Assembly: GCF_001949145.1 (NCBI RefSeq)
Contig: NW_019091439.1
Span: 558,013-618,012 of the forward strand
Source: Acanthaster planci
Lineage: Eukaryota > Echinodermata > Asteroidea > Valvatida > Acanthasteridae
Reading direction: 5' to 3'
Length of the DNA: 60,000 nt
Positions within the stretch are counted from its first letter, which is position 1, and every line of letters begins with the position of its first letter. Below the pieces are notes generated by a model. The model saw only the letters and a program-made list of their open reading frames with translations. It made no database searches and had not been told where the DNA came from. Below are positions 11,723 through 24,597 of this stretch, in pieces. The position numbers were made by a program, and so were the translations under genes.

Positions 11723-14700
11723 CGTCATTTGGAGGTCTTGCGTATCCATTCCAATACACTGTGAATTATTTACCTGAAGATAGCATGTAGTTTGAACAAT
11801 TTAGCTCTCACTGTGGGGTCTTTATCAACATAGTCCTTGTTAAATTTACCAAAATTGTGTCTGAACTGCACAATTGTACCAAAAGTAAGAAATGAAAATA
11901 ATTGTATTTAGATTTCAGGACCTAATCTTTAATCATCAACCTTTTTAATTTAAAGCAAGGAGAAGTGTCTTGGTGAAATGGCAGATTAACGGCAGAGTCT
12001 AGCGGAAAATTTGTTTAATTGAATTTCTTGTATATAAAGTCCACGTCTTAAGGGTGTAATACCAAACATTGGTGTGGTTGTGTGATGTGTGGGACGTGAA
12101 AGAGTTTTTCATATCGAAAGTGTAAACTTTAAAATCCGTATGCGTAAAATGTAATGTTACATCTAATCATGAAAGGCCTGTATGCAAGATTGTCCGTTAG
12201 AATATTGAACGTGATAATATCTGTCTCGTCAGTGAGCACAGATGTGCTAGGAGTAGTACTAGTGCGGAATTTAGTTTCAATGAAACCGTAGAACCATGTG
12301 AAACATCTGGATACATATTTACAGTGATACGTGACCGACAAAGATGCCTCAGGTTTTATCTTTGTTTGCTTACTGTGTGCATTTCATATGCACGCACCCG
12401 TGCATGTAGCGAGAAAGTGTTAAGTTCAGACACCGTTGTGTCAGCAAGGTTCAAGCAATATTGAAGTGTACGTGTGTATGTAGCTCCAGACGTTTCATGA
12501 CGTCGTCCGTGCGTGTGCGCAGTTCAAGCTTGGTAGTGAGGGATGGGGGGCGCTTATCATGTTCCCTGCCATTCTTGGCAGCAAGAGACGTAGACGGCTT
12601 ATTCTGCTTTGAAAGTTGCCCTGCCATGGAGGGACCGGGCGTTAGGGAGGAATATGTAAACAGTTAAAGTTCACTTACCCCTAATTTAGGTTCCACACAG
12701 CACCATGCAAGTGATGTATTTTATTTACACGGCTTGTTATTGGGTCAGTTCTTTGGCGAAGGTACGACCCTTAGGCCGCAAGTACAAAAGCAAAGGAATT
12801 ATATACGTTAAATCTCAAGCAACTGTCTGAACACCAAATAATAAACACTGCTAAATAGAGTGAAAAGACATCCCTCGTTATAAGTAATGAACGAATGTAC
12901 AGTGTAAAATATGTTTCACCAACCTAGGAAGATATTTTTTTCCTTGAACAAGACAAGCTTCATAACCAAAGTTGGAACCGAGTTAAGCCGGATATGCTAG
13001 GGTGGAAATTCTGGTGTGACATTGTGCCCGAAACAAAAATATCTCATTCAGCTTCAGTGGAATTAACATAATTTTAATTATCGTTACATTTATTGAATAT
13101 AAAAATGTTTAGACGAGTGCAAACACCCTTTCTAGATGGTCTTTAAAATGCAGAATCCTGTTCCGGGCTATTTAAAAACATTTTAGGGGCAGCCTTAAAT
13201 GTAGCCAGTAGACAAGTTCATGTATTAAGAATAAAAAATATTTTTAGATTATTTTTTGTTCGTGTATTATTGTCGTACGAACACTACTTAGTTTTTTTTT
13301 CTGTCGTTGGAAGTTACCTCTTACGTCGTAATCCCCGACTTCTCAAGTGTCTTGACTGTAAACGTGTCCAGAGCTGGAATGGAAAAGTGGTGTTACCATG
13401 TCAGCAAGAATTGCTTGTACGCATGGCATCAGCAACTTTGTAGTCGCATCCTGGCATCAATGTATTTTAACACTAGGTCTTATCATTTGGCGTAAATAGT
13501 CTTAAGAATTTTGTTATAATTGAAGAATGAATACTGTGATCCAATATCTCAAATAAAAGTGGAATATTTAAAGTGAAAGTCTATCGAGTCTGTGGTTGAC
13601 ACTGTCTTGTTAAGTTCATTCTGTTTTGCAGTATCGCTTGGTAGTTTGTTCGTTTGTTTTGGTTTAATACGCTCTTTAACATGATGTCGTGCATATGACA
13701 ATCGTCAAAGGATTCGATGTCTGCATTGTGGGCATGTAGACAGGCGGATCTGGATGGGGGCAGCGTTTGTCTTTGATAAATGATTTGAAAATGCAATGTG
13801 TTGGACTGTTTTACGTTCCTTTCGCCCAAAAGCGTGTCAAAAACCGACAATGTAACTTTACCCCGCAGTAAGGTAATAATAGGATAATAGATATACATGT
13901 ATATATTAGATATATATGATAGATACATGTACTTCCAATTTTTCAACCGTTTCCCCTCCAAAATCAATCCCTCTCCCCAAACGTGGTTCTGGATCCGCCC
14001 ATACCTGTAGAACATGGCATAATTGTGGTACCGCACAGTATGCAATGGAATATTCAACCACTTCGCTGCCGAAAATTTACAAAATTGAAATCAAACAAAA
14101 CCACTCTTTAAAATGACGGCCAGTGATGAAGAGAGAGCGACTACTGCATGTAAAGCAATAAAGGATAATAATAAATGTAGAGGTTTTCACGGCCGATTTG
14201 GAATTTTATTTCCCATTGCTTTCCACTCATTCCATTTTCACCGTTAAGTGGTTTTAAAGCATAAAAGATTCGAGATTTGAGAAGAAAAACAGAACAAATA
14301 TAATGATATAATTATAAAATATAATAATTTTCTTTTAGTCGAAATTACTTGGAGTGAAAGTCTATGAAGATGGATTTGGGAAGAAAACTGAAACAAACGC
14401 AAGTTGGAGTTTTAAAGGAGAAATTACATAAGGAAAGGATCAATTCTACAACGCACATAAGTCTATTCAAGTTTTGCTTCCTTTTTTTTTCAAATTCCGA
14501 CATGATCTGAAGACTTCAAGGATTAATTAAAAATGTATAAAGCAGTATGTGATGATCTTTAAGACCAACAACAGCCCAACAAAACTCATACACACTGTCC
14601 TTGATCTAATCAGCCAAGGGCTCAGATACTTTGCTAAAGAAAGGGGCACCAAGTCTTTGTTCTATTAGGAAAAATGACCACATGCATGGCGCAAATCTCC

Positions 14701-15534
14701 TGTGTGGGAGAACCATTTAAAAAGTGACTTTGATGCGCGACGCTCTTGAATCGTATCTGGGCTTACATGTAGGTACTTCAGTCTGTCAGTTTACATTAGC
14801 GAATCATTGTACACTAGAATTGTTCTCCCGAAAACGATTTCCATATCTACCTAATAACCATGGAACCGTGAACCACCCAGATATACGTTAAACTGTGTAG
14901 CAGCATGAATAGCAAACATTTTTGCACTATACATAGACCTGTGAATGCGTTTCTTGCATAATTACAAAGTGGATCATTTCGTTATAGGATAGCTTTCTTG
15001 GTATACCCAAGAATACATAAAAATGGCGAATATCTCTTTTGTCTTGCCCTTGCAGGATTACATATAGTATTACAATTTACATTCGAGTGGCATATTACAG
15101 TGGCAGCTAGACTGTAAACCCTTATCTAATTCACATTATTTCAGGATAAAAATAATATTGGACTGCATAATGTAAAGACCAATACAAGTATATGCATATG
15201 TGCATACGTAATTTTACCATATACATGTCATTTTATATATACAACACCTTATAGAAATCTTGGCGTTTGAATGTGAAACGTGGAATGCCAGGTAAGAAGA
15301 TCAATCAGCTTGAACCGACAAATTCCACTGAATTCATGACAGGAGATTTATATTTAGGCCTAGGGCATTGCTATATGCCTCTTAGGCACACTGGCAGAAT
15401 AGGTTAATCCTCATTTAATAGCTATCCCTGAAGACCAGAGAGAGTGCAAAATCACAGTTTCCCTGACTTACACATGTTGTACATTTTCCTCGATTTGGTT
15501 TGATTCTTTTATTTTGATGTAAGGTCGTGCCAGA

Positions 15535-15680
15535 AACGAGCATTGTTGTCCACGGCTTGGAACGACGCGTCGTGTGTGTACGTGTACGAAATTCATGGTA
15601 AGAAGGCGACGGTGCGACGCAACGATGGGACGCGACGGCTCGACGCAAGAGAGCTGTCGTGCCGTCGCGTCGTGAAGTTA
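15535..15680. repeat. CpG-rich degenerate GACG repeat
   Basis: The words GCGACGG, GCGACGC, CGACGCAA and CGTCGCGTCGTG recur many times over about 145 bases, giving a local CpG peak in an AT-rich setting. It lies downstream of the IgGFc-type gene's stop. It may be a degenerate microsatellite or part of a mobile element, and no protein reading is convincing. Confidence 0.45.
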
Positions 15681-15891
15681 CGTCGTCTTAGGAATTGAGG
15701 CAGAAATGTGTGTTGTAAATAGTACACCATAAAGCCTCACTTTGGCAACAGATCTTCAGAAGACAGTAAAATACATTCTCTCCCAGTAAAATCAAATGTC
15801 TGTCAGACAGCAAATCAACACTTTCCCAGCCCCTACACGCAGAAAGTCATCCGAAGGAGGTCCACACAAAAAAGAAAGCGGCAGCGCGCAC

Positions 15892-16120
15892 CTAGGCGAA
15901 GGAGCTAGGTGCAGGCGAAGGACTCCGGGAGGAACGCCGCATTCGATCTGCTCTCTCCGACCTAAATGACCTCCGCGGAGCATGAGGGGAAGGGGGACGC
16001 AGTGATGTGGCTGTGGCGGCCTTCTCGATGACCAAGTCTTCGTCGCTCCCATGGTGTACGGCAATGTCAGGTGGAGGTGATACCACACCAGCTTGTCCAA
16101 AAGCCAGTTGTTTGGGCGTC
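15892..16120 (-). CDS. Cytoplasmic-tail exon of the IgGFc-type protein
   Basis: Described separately because it is easy to miss. The acceptor is CCTTTTGCGCAG, and the exon enters in phase 2, which matches the phase left by the donor at 16859/16858 (ACAAA then GTAAGA). The joined codon is AAG (Lys). The frame then runs 75 residues to TAG: TPKQLAFGQAGVVSPPPDIA, an acidic patch GSDEDLVIE, then many Arg and Ser-Pro. RSPSP and RSSR are plausible kinase sites. Two other frames are also open over part of it and look unnatural. A possible poly(A) signal (AATAAA on this strand, 15513-15508) lies about 380 bases past the stop. It could belong to another transcript, but no other upstream exon of the right phase was found. 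Confidence 0.6.
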
Positions 16121-19100
16121 CTGCGCAAAAGGAACAGACAAATTCTTTGCTTTCAAATTGAAGCCACAAGGGTTGGTTAAAAATTTGCTCAACGTTGGTC
16201 AAATATCAACTGCTAACACTTTCTGGTAACTTCATTCCCAAACTTTGGTATGATGTATGACAAAATTGAGGTGATTTCATATCACATATCGGGCATCCAT
16301 ATTTCATTTCATTCGGAAATTTGGTTGGACTTTGTGAAAAGAACAATTTGTTGGTTACATTTTAAATGACGACTGCAGCACTCTAATTTGTTAAACTTTT
16401 CGGCAATAGAAGTACTTTTCCACAGCATACGAACAGTGTGAAAATATTATCAACCGGAAAATTTGAAGTTATATTCTCATTGTTATTTGGGTTTCAAAAT
16501 CAAGTTTCACTTCCTGCAAGCTAGATTTGAAAATCCGACGAAAAAAAAGGAAAGGAAATTGGGATTTGTGACCATTTCCAGACCTCCAGTGTGGGATACA
16601 GTGTGGTGCACATTGATTTGACTGGCGTCGGTTCGGCGTGAAATACGCAGTACCAATTTCCATCTCAATGCGCTCGAATGCCGAGAGAGAGAGGCGAAAT
16701 TGTAGAAATAGGAATTGTGTTAATTTATTCCATCTTGGTGCATCTGGTCTGGATTGTTAGACAGAGGAGGATAGCGCCAAACGACACCGTTTGGGAACAC
16801 ACTGGGTGTGTTATCCGCATACTCATTTGTACAGTACTTAAGTTTCGAACTGTTCTTACTTTGTTCTTTGGATGACACAAACGCTGAAGAGTTTCGACAG
16901 GATGATGGCGCCGACGGCCACTCCAGCCGAGATGTAGATGACGTATTCTGTGGAAAGTAAATATACACATGCAATACCGAGCAAAATATGGTAGGCACTG
17001 TGGAAGATTACACACGCTAATATACGGCAAAAGTTGACTGCTTTCCTAATTCGGTATATGAAAGTGGAGAGTGGTCATCAAAAGGCTTACCGTTTGGTAC
17101 GCAGTCCACATTAACACATTCATCGACATCGACAGTCTCTGATGCATTGCAGGGAATGTGCTGAATGACGAGCGCTTTGCTGCAGTCGTGTTCCAATTGA
17201 ACGCCGTCCTGTCCCCGGTACAGACAGGTGATGGCCCGTGTGCCCAGCCCCACTGGCCAGGCGAAAGCGTTCCGCTCAGCAAAACCGTAGGCAATGGCGA
17301 CGAAGCTTTCCCTGCCCTGCGCTGCTGGGCCAATGTCGTGCACCCCGTGGGTGAGATACAAACCCACGCCGCAGTAGGCAGAGCTGTCTATCCGTACGAT
17401 CCGATCTGCCGGTACGATGTCACGAAGGACCATGCCATCCATCGTTAAATTCCCATAGTACATTTCGGTACACGGGGCATAGATATTGACGTAGTTTTGC
17501 ACCGTCTGGAGGACTTTGGTCGTGTTATAGGTTGGCAACCAAGCCGTTTGGATGCTCTGCTCCATAGGTGGAACGATGGTCATAGCAGGATCTCCAATGA
17601 CATTGTCAGCATGAAGTCCTTTAGCGTACTGTACAACCTGAACGGGGTTGTTTGACTCAACGAAGTCACTCTGGCCGACACCAACTTCGAACTCCAGGTA
17701 CTGTTCCTTCTGCAGTCGCATCATCTTTGAATTCACAGTGATCTCCGTATTGTCACGGCCGCTGATGACTCGGTAGATTACACCCGTGGACCGACCAAGA
17801 AATGGCATGACGACAAACTGCCGTCCCCATTGGCTGAACGGAGGCAGCATCTCCATGAGGTGGTCAAAGGAGTCGACATCAACAGGGACACGTGTGCAGC
17901 GATTACCCGATAACACGGCAATAGGATGATTGGACCGGACCCTTGTTCCCGTCAAATCCGTTCCGCCTCTCAGTAGCGTAGCATCGTAGCCCTTGGCGTC
18001 GATCAAGATGATGTTGCCTCCCTCCACCTCACGATTCTTGTATGTGACGGTATTCGACAGTTCAACCTCCACTTCGGTATTGTCCTTAGTGGCCACGATA
18101 ACGATCTGTGACTGAAAGAGTGGAGTATAGGAAGCCACAAAGTACTCGGTGCCTAACGAACTGACTGGCAAGACTGTGAAACCATCCATGGAATATTCGT
18201 GAGCATCGTTGATAGCGTAGACAGTCACAGAATCGTTGGCCTGGACTATGATTGCGACCATGTCAAAATCAGGGCTGACTGGGACGAGTTCCCTAGGTAA
18301 GGTGACTTGCTCTGAGTTGCCCCAACCCTGCAGTGTAACGGTCTTGATAAGACCGTGCACAGGCGTTGTGATGGTGATAGCGACGACAGCATGGTCCAGG
18401 GGAGACATGTTGGTAACAATAACCGAAGGGTCAGCATTGGGCCGGTAGTTCTCAGCATAGGCGAAGATGAACTTCTGGCCGACATTATTTTGCACTGGAA
18501 ATTTAAATCAACACAAACGTAATTAGGACATGCGGAAGATTTGTTGAAGCATTTGACAATGGCATAGGGACGGTATAGGGGTTCTGGTTTGGGACTTTAA
18601 ATGACAATGACAAAAATTCAAACAAGGGCCAATCGGTTCAAAATTGCCTATAGACTTTAACCCTGGTAATCTATCATGAGCTCTCCATGAGGGCTTAGGG
18701 AGGGGTATAGATGTCACAACCTGAATGTGCACACCCCCTCCCTTCTAAAGTGTTCTAAAGCGACACCCGTACTGGGGTCAGTCAATTTTCTCTTGAACAA
18801 CTTACCAGGAACTTTCGACAAGCTCAAATGGACCATGAGATGCCAACATGAAAGGCTTAGTTGATCTTTAACATTGTAACATACCTCTTTACATCAGATT
18901 TGAAAAAAAAACACGCACAAAAAAAACTTGGTCTGGTGGACATCAAGTATGGTATTTCCAAGTTCAAATCCACAAGCACTTTTGACATTTATCTGAAGTA
19001 GTGTCACTTATAGTGACACATTATCCGTGAATGAGCGGGAGATGACCAGACGTCACACCTGTATGTGTGTGTATAGGCGCAGTGTGTAAACACAAACACC

Positions 19101-19732
19101 TGTCTCTCACTTGACCTCGTTCGAAGCAGAGTACCGGTACCGTCACTCACCATAGTTTGTGTGCTTCTGCACCAGTGATTTCCGTCAAATTGAAGATCAA
19201 TGTGGTACGATTTCTGGTATATGTAATCTGGTATGTTTCTGGCTTCTTCCCTTCTGAAGACGACCAGATATAATGGTCGCAACGCCAATATCCAACCTCT
19301 TGACTGTAGCAGGGGCACTGTAGTCTTCTTTAACGATTGAACACACTCGTTTTACTTTGAAGACAAGTTTAGAAACTATACATTACGTTTTCAGTACTCA
19401 AACTCCAGTCAAAACTCTGATGGTCAGTATTTGAGTGACTAGACCCAATTTAGACAGCAAGAAAGTGGTGCAAATAAGTGTTTCATTGCCTTAAAAATTA
19501 TTTTGCAGATTTTAACGAAGTCAACGAATTTGCGTCTGTATTAAAAGGCACAGTCCCGTGGGACTGTGGTAGCTCTCTCTCTCTCTCTTTTCTGAATGAC
19601 ATGTCTGCGTTTACGTATACAATTTGATGATAAATGTATGTCATTACTGTGAGCACTCTTACCTTCAGCCATGCAATCACCAATGGAGTTTCCCCTCACC
19701 AGGAACAGCAGCGTTAAGATTAACAGTACCAT
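15892..19732 (-). CDS. IgGFc-binding-domain type I membrane protein, four exons, 596 codons
   Basis: Exons on the - strand: 19732-19663 (ATG, signal peptide MVLLILTLLFLVRGNS), 18494-17091 (large ecto-domain), 16947-16860 (membrane span) and 16120-15892 (tail, TAG). Phases agree at each join (1, 1, 2). Residues about 24-470 resemble the IgGFc-binding (FCGBP N-terminal) domain: GQKFIFAYAENY, FTVLPVSSLGTEYFVASY, AVLSGNRC, MEMLPPFSQWGRQFVVMP, then GVGLYLTHGVHDIGP and AIAYGFAERNAFAWPVGLG. Possible N-glycosylation sites (NDS, NTT, NLT, NAS) fit secretion. DVDECVNVDC (479-488) looks like the first part of a calcium-binding EGF module, cut short. Residues about 493-518 (VIYISAGVAVGAIILSKLF) form a membrane helix, followed by a 75-residue basic, Ser/Pro-rich tail (GSDEDLVIEK, RSSRSPSPAPSSFA). 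Vertebrate FCGBP is a mucus protein; proteins of this domain in invertebrates are poorly understood and often secreted. A surface adhesion or recognition role is inference. The exon 3 donor GTAAGA overlaps an in-frame TAA, so reading through gives a protein ending after QRTK (521 residues). Confidence 0.85.
19151..19317 (-). other. Exon-like stretch in intron 1 of the IgGFc-type gene, faintly Ig-like
   Basis: On the gene's own strand a frame open for 55 codons reads CPCYSQEVGYWRCDHYIW and, further on, TLIFNLTEITGAEAHKLW, reminiscent of the later strands of an immunoglobulin fold. It ends at a consensus donor (CTATG then GTGAGT). The acceptor (GACTACAG) has a poor pyrimidine tract. Its phases (0 in, 2 out, or 1 in, 0 out in the other open frame) do not fit between exons 1 and 2, so including it would break the frame. 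It may be a relic or a poison exon, or chance. Confidence 0.2.
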
Positions 19733-21699
19733 CGTTCCTTGTGTCTCACTGATCAATCTTGCATTCTAAACATGGGTGAAGTTGGAATTAGGATGGATAC
19801 AGAATTGACGATTCTCTCTCTTCCAGTTGCGTGCAGACGTATGTTAGACTCGCCTGGCCTCGGATTTCACAGCAAAAGAGTTCAATTGGGCTGTCTTACA
19901 GTTTGCCTAATGATGCGTTCTCGCTTGTATTGTGAATTTTGGTTTTCACCGTGCTCCTGTGCCGAGGACGGCAGACGAGGTCACCCTTTTTTATTTCCTT
20001 GCCTTGAATATGCCAGTGAATGGTAGAGTAAAGGCTAAATGCAAACTAGAGGCTCTTATTTCTGCGTTCAGTGAATTAACACCGTGACGGTTTATAATTG
20101 CATGTCCGTCACAGTGATAGTCCATGCCATCTGCTCGTTGAATAACATACCGAAACTCCGCCCTGACTCCCAATCGTGACCGTCAAGTTTTTATTGCGAA
20201 ATTCCATAAGCACGCAACGCAGTGCAGGGACGGATTGTCCAACAAGCGCAGTTGGCACTCTGCTTTGGGCCTGCGGAAGCTTTGGGAACCTACGAAAAAT
20301 GAGAGTCTGTGCGAGAAAGAATGTGTACTTTGACAAAGCTATGGACAAAGTGTATGCTTATTAGATCAGTGCAATGCGTCTTTCTTAGAATCACTTTTTG
20401 TGCATGTTCAAACGCTTTTCCGATGTATGAAAACGGTCTGAAATCTTTTTAGGGTTAAGTGAACTGTAAAGTGCAATTTTTAAACTTTCAAAATTGAACA
20501 AGGTTTTCCAGACAAGCGAGGGCGTTAGGGCGTTCAGTTTGCATGTTTTCATGTTCAAATTCTAAACCTGAGTTTGCTCTTTAAAAACATTTCTGCAAAA
20601 CGATTTCTCGCTGGCTAATTGCCATACATTACACATTAAAATAACAATAAATTGCCAAAGGAAATGGAAATCTTCGATAGCGAAATGTAAAAATCTAGAC
20701 ATTTTTTGTGCACAAATCAATAAATATTTAGTGCCTCGGATTACGTCACAGTTTGTTCATGAATACTACAATTCATATTAGCACAAAACAAAGAGGCCCA
20801 AAATACAGACTGAAAAAGTTTACAATGCTTTTGCCGATCACAATGCGTACGGTGATTGGATTGCTGGCCTTCAAGTTACCGGAGGTTGTTCAGCGGCCAT
20901 TTTAATTTGGGATATTCAAAATATTTGGCGTGTGTGATCGTGACACGTATGTTTCCTTCCCCAGCTTAGTTTTGCTTATTGTTCAGGATCATGCACTGGA
21001 ATGCCAGTGAGCTTTTGTGATAGAAACGAGACGTTTGATGGATTATTTTGTGAGTCAATGATCTTATGTAATTAAAATTACAGTGGAAGCAGTGGAAATT
21101 CATTTCCTCTCTTCGTGCAAACCAAATCAAGATACTCTTGCAATCGGGGTTTCACAAGAATGAGAAANAAGGCCATCCTGATATGGTCATTACCTTGCAA
21201 ACATTTTTAAGCCAGATTCACGAACTTGATAGTAAGGTTCATTGCAATACATTGCTTAACCGAAAGTCCAGTTGATATTCGAATAGTGTAGAATTTAGTA
21301 GGGTTTAATGGTGTCGATAAAAACCAGTTTATGATATGTCAAGGAACGATACTCACTTCTAATGACGCTGTTGCATGAAATGGCTCAACGTCTTTGCACT
21401 TTGGCATATATCATGTGTATTACAACTTGAACGTCCATTGCAAATATGTATGTAGGGTTTATCTTCAGGATATCCCCACAACAAGAAATATTTTTAACAG
21501 TTTCTGTTGTACTCTTTGTTGCACAAGTATAGAATACTGGTTATCCGCCCTTCCCTCTTTTAATAAAAATTAATAAAAATTCGAAGCCGTGTCGCAGGAT
21601 ACAGGACCGGATTATGGCTACGCCTTTCATGCGCATACCAAAGATAGCACCGCGATTCACCGGCAGTCTACATGTAGTACGACGCTGGATGACGACCGA

Positions 21700-21790
21700 C
21701 GCTGGGTACGTGGTGAGCAGCCCACATTGCCCATTTCCACATCGCCCCATCTCCACTTCGCCCCATCCCACATTGCCCAGTCCCTGCTTG
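21700..21790. repeat. Cytosine-rich short tandem-like tract
   Basis: CCCA-containing phrases (CCCACATTGCCCA, CATCGCCCCATC, CTTCGCCCCATC, CCCACATTGCCCAG) recur with small changes over about 90 bases. The strand bias opens frames on both strands. It looks like a degenerate minisatellite within an unknown mobile element. Confidence 0.45.
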
Positions 21791-24597
21791 AGTATGCTGC
21801 AAGCCTCTTAACCTCTCCCTGCCGGGGACTCCGAAATTGGAGCCGTATGGTTTATATGCGTGGCTGGGGTCTCCGAACTCGGACAAAGGAAACAGGGACC
21901 TGTAACAAAAGACCGTACTCCGAACAAAAGACCAGGCTGCTGGGCATTACCGGCATTTTTCACTCTCAAAAGTGGTGATAATCCAGCGTTGCCTTTTGAA
22001 ACCGTATACCAGGGTTTGGGGTATTGAGAGCAAACGGATTACCACCGAGGACAAAAGCGCTCCACCACCGCAGCGATGAGCCACGCAGTACCGCTGCACG
22101 CTAATCTGGCCCCTATTGAAAAGAGGTCAGCAGTGCGCTGAGCCAGGTTCGTGAACAAGATAGTTGCATAACACCGCACAATCTGGGCTCGGTTTACTAG
22201 GCTGCAGGCCTGGCCGAAATACTCGGGCGTCAATGAAGGTCACCTGTCAACTTAGAGCCTAAAGATTACTTCATATGCAGCAAGGTATGAGACGGAGAGA
22301 AGTCAGAGAACCCCCTGCTTTGTGTTGGTCATTGTCTTGCAGGAATCTGGGGAATTCCTTTCAGACATCTTGGGGGGGATGTTTTAAGTAACAATAGTCT
22401 GGAATGTGTATAGGGATTGGACATGTTGGGGGGTACCCCTAGCTCGGTCTCATTTCTTTCTGGGTATAGATTACTTCGTGCGGCTATAAACGACTGTTAA
22501 ATGGAATGATGACTTTTTGAAGCATTTTGAAAACGGAAAAAATGATTGTCATGCCGGCCCAGCATCATCAACGTTGAAAAGTGCCCCGGCACGAAGTGGC
22601 TCTTAACATGGTCGAGAGAGGGAGTTCCACAAGCGACATCGAGTTACACATGTACATGTATAATTATAGAAAACTTTACTGCATTCACTAAATTAATGTC
22701 GACTGCGTTGTCTGTGGTGAAATAATACATATGGTTGAACTAGTATAGGGTTTATTCTCATCCTTCTCAAGTTTATTTCAAAGCAAAACACAATTCTGTA
22801 CACATAGTTCTGGTAATTGTCAACGTATCCAGTCACGTACATATTACATACATGTACGGTCGCCGCGGAATAAATAAACTGGTTGCCACACTCCATCACG
22901 CATTCACTTACATGGGTGCGGCGCGGCAGGAACCAGCGCTTTGCGCACGCGTTTTTACCACCGCGACAGCGAAAAAGGAAGAGATCTCGTGAAATTAACA
23001 GAAGTTGCTTTTCAAATGTTGCAAATGTAACTGGGAAAACATGTAAACACAAGAGTTAAAATGAGAAAAATATCGTTCTGAGGTGTTTGTGAAGACAGTT
23101 AAGATTACATGGTTTATTCATTTGTCTTTCTTATATTCATTAAATTTGTTTTTTTAACTTGCCAATTATAATATTATTGTCTCGCCGAAAGCTTTGGGTC
23201 GGTCAGGAAATAAGCATTGTTTTGGCCTTTGCAGATTCTCTGACCGTTATTTGGGTACTCAAACGTCGATGTTTTTATTTGTTGTATTTAGGCCTATGCC
23301 TCTGTTACTAAAGAACAGAATGAATGATAGTCGGTGGGGTAAAGTGGGAATGGGGGGGGGGGAGTGGAGATGAGGCGAAGTGACCGACACCCGTCGTAGG
23401 CTGAGGCGACGGAAAAACTAGCCTTTGATCAAGGTGCCCGAGGCGAAATAGATAGTCGTTCAAGAGCAAGGCAAGGATCCGGAGGAGACTAGTTTAAGTA
23501 CGAAACCAACGCACGGAAAAAGACTACACGACGAACCGCACGTACGCACGGCCCGCACGCTTATGGGCCTTTTTCCAATACTCGACTTGGACTCCGCCGC
23601 AGGCTTCGTTCCCAAAACCAATCCCCGATTGTGGGCCTGAAGCGTTTAAATTAAATCGTATTACTGTAATTTCTGGCTCTCTTGCATCTTATTTGATGTT
23701 TTGTGGCAATATTAACTGGTTTGAAAGGTTTGTATAAATTCAAAGATGCTGTCAAAGGTAGAGCGTTGCATCCTGTCCTCACTTTTTTCTTCTTATAAAT
23801 AACAGATCAATAAAGGTCAGTCAGTGCTGAAATGCTAGGACATGTATCTTTGATTGGGGAGTTTAGGGTTTTTTTCTTAGTATAAATTTAATGATACATG
23901 TACATGTTGCTCTGTGGCATTTTTTAAAACAAACTCAGAATGTACATGTACATGTAATGCATAACGCTTGCTGGCTTAGTATACAGATTTTTTTCCATGT
24001 CCAGATTTTTAAATTTTTGCTATGCACAATGAGTTTATCCGATAATTCTGATGAAATTCGAAAATATGGATAATTGCATGTTTTCGAGAGAGTAAACTAC
24101 GAGTGGCAATTCATATGTGCATGTTAACTTGCCATGGTGTAGATGTCTGCATTAAGTTGATGGTACAGCGTGCACTTTTGCTGTGTATGCTAGTACATGT
24201 AAAAAGTCTTGAAATGTTAGTATTTGTAATGGAGACAGAATGATAATCAGAGATAAGCCAATGTGTACAGTATTCAGTGCTGTAAATAAGCAGAAGTGTA
24301 TTTGCCAAACACTTTTGCTAATTCAAGCATGTTTGTCAATTGTATGCATTTATATCTTTCATGTATTCTACTTTGTATACACAGGGTTCTATTTTATGCC
24401 AACTTATTGCCATAAAACTTACAGTCTACCAAAGTTATTAAACACTTCACACATTTCATTTTTTTCATATTCTCTAATTTATTTTTATGTGTTTACTTTA
24501 CGTGCAAATTAACTACACTGGCATTATTTACAAATGTATAAATGATGGAAATGTGTGGCATGTACACATACATTTGATTTTTTACAACTATCGACTG

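Larger units (their letters stand above)
8457..15891. other. Gene-free 7.4 kb between PITP stop and IgGFc-type gene
   Basis: No coding exon was recognised. The left part may be a long PITP 3' UTR: AATAAA words occur near 12837, 13217 and 13551, but none is close to the stop at 8456. Other contents are a hairpin near 8853-8918, diverged copies of a GAGTCATT-GTCA-containing repeat near 9140-9290 and 9950-10080, a CCAAT-box cluster at 11628-11722, a C-run near 11200, and a CpG-rich 'GCGACG' tract at 15535-15680. Confidence 0.55.

Noticed and set aside
13581-14057. 158-codon - strand frame
   Set aside because: AT-rich composition with many Tyr/Ile from TATA-like repeats and no recognised domain.
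15792-16202. 136-codon - strand frame overlapping the tail exon
   Set aside because: It is an out-of-phase shadow of the 16120-15892 exon; only the phase 2 frame joins to the membrane exon.
17158-17448. + strand frames antisense to the IgGFc-type exon
   Set aside because: Shadow frames of a strongly conserved - strand exon.
21589-21978. 129-codon + strand frame and overlapping - strand frames
   Set aside because: A C-rich degenerate repeat keeps several frames open on both strands; no conserved motif.
22693-23052. 119-codon - strand frame with several cysteines
   Set aside because: No recognisable cysteine spacing or signal peptide; likely chance in a CpG-rich patch.
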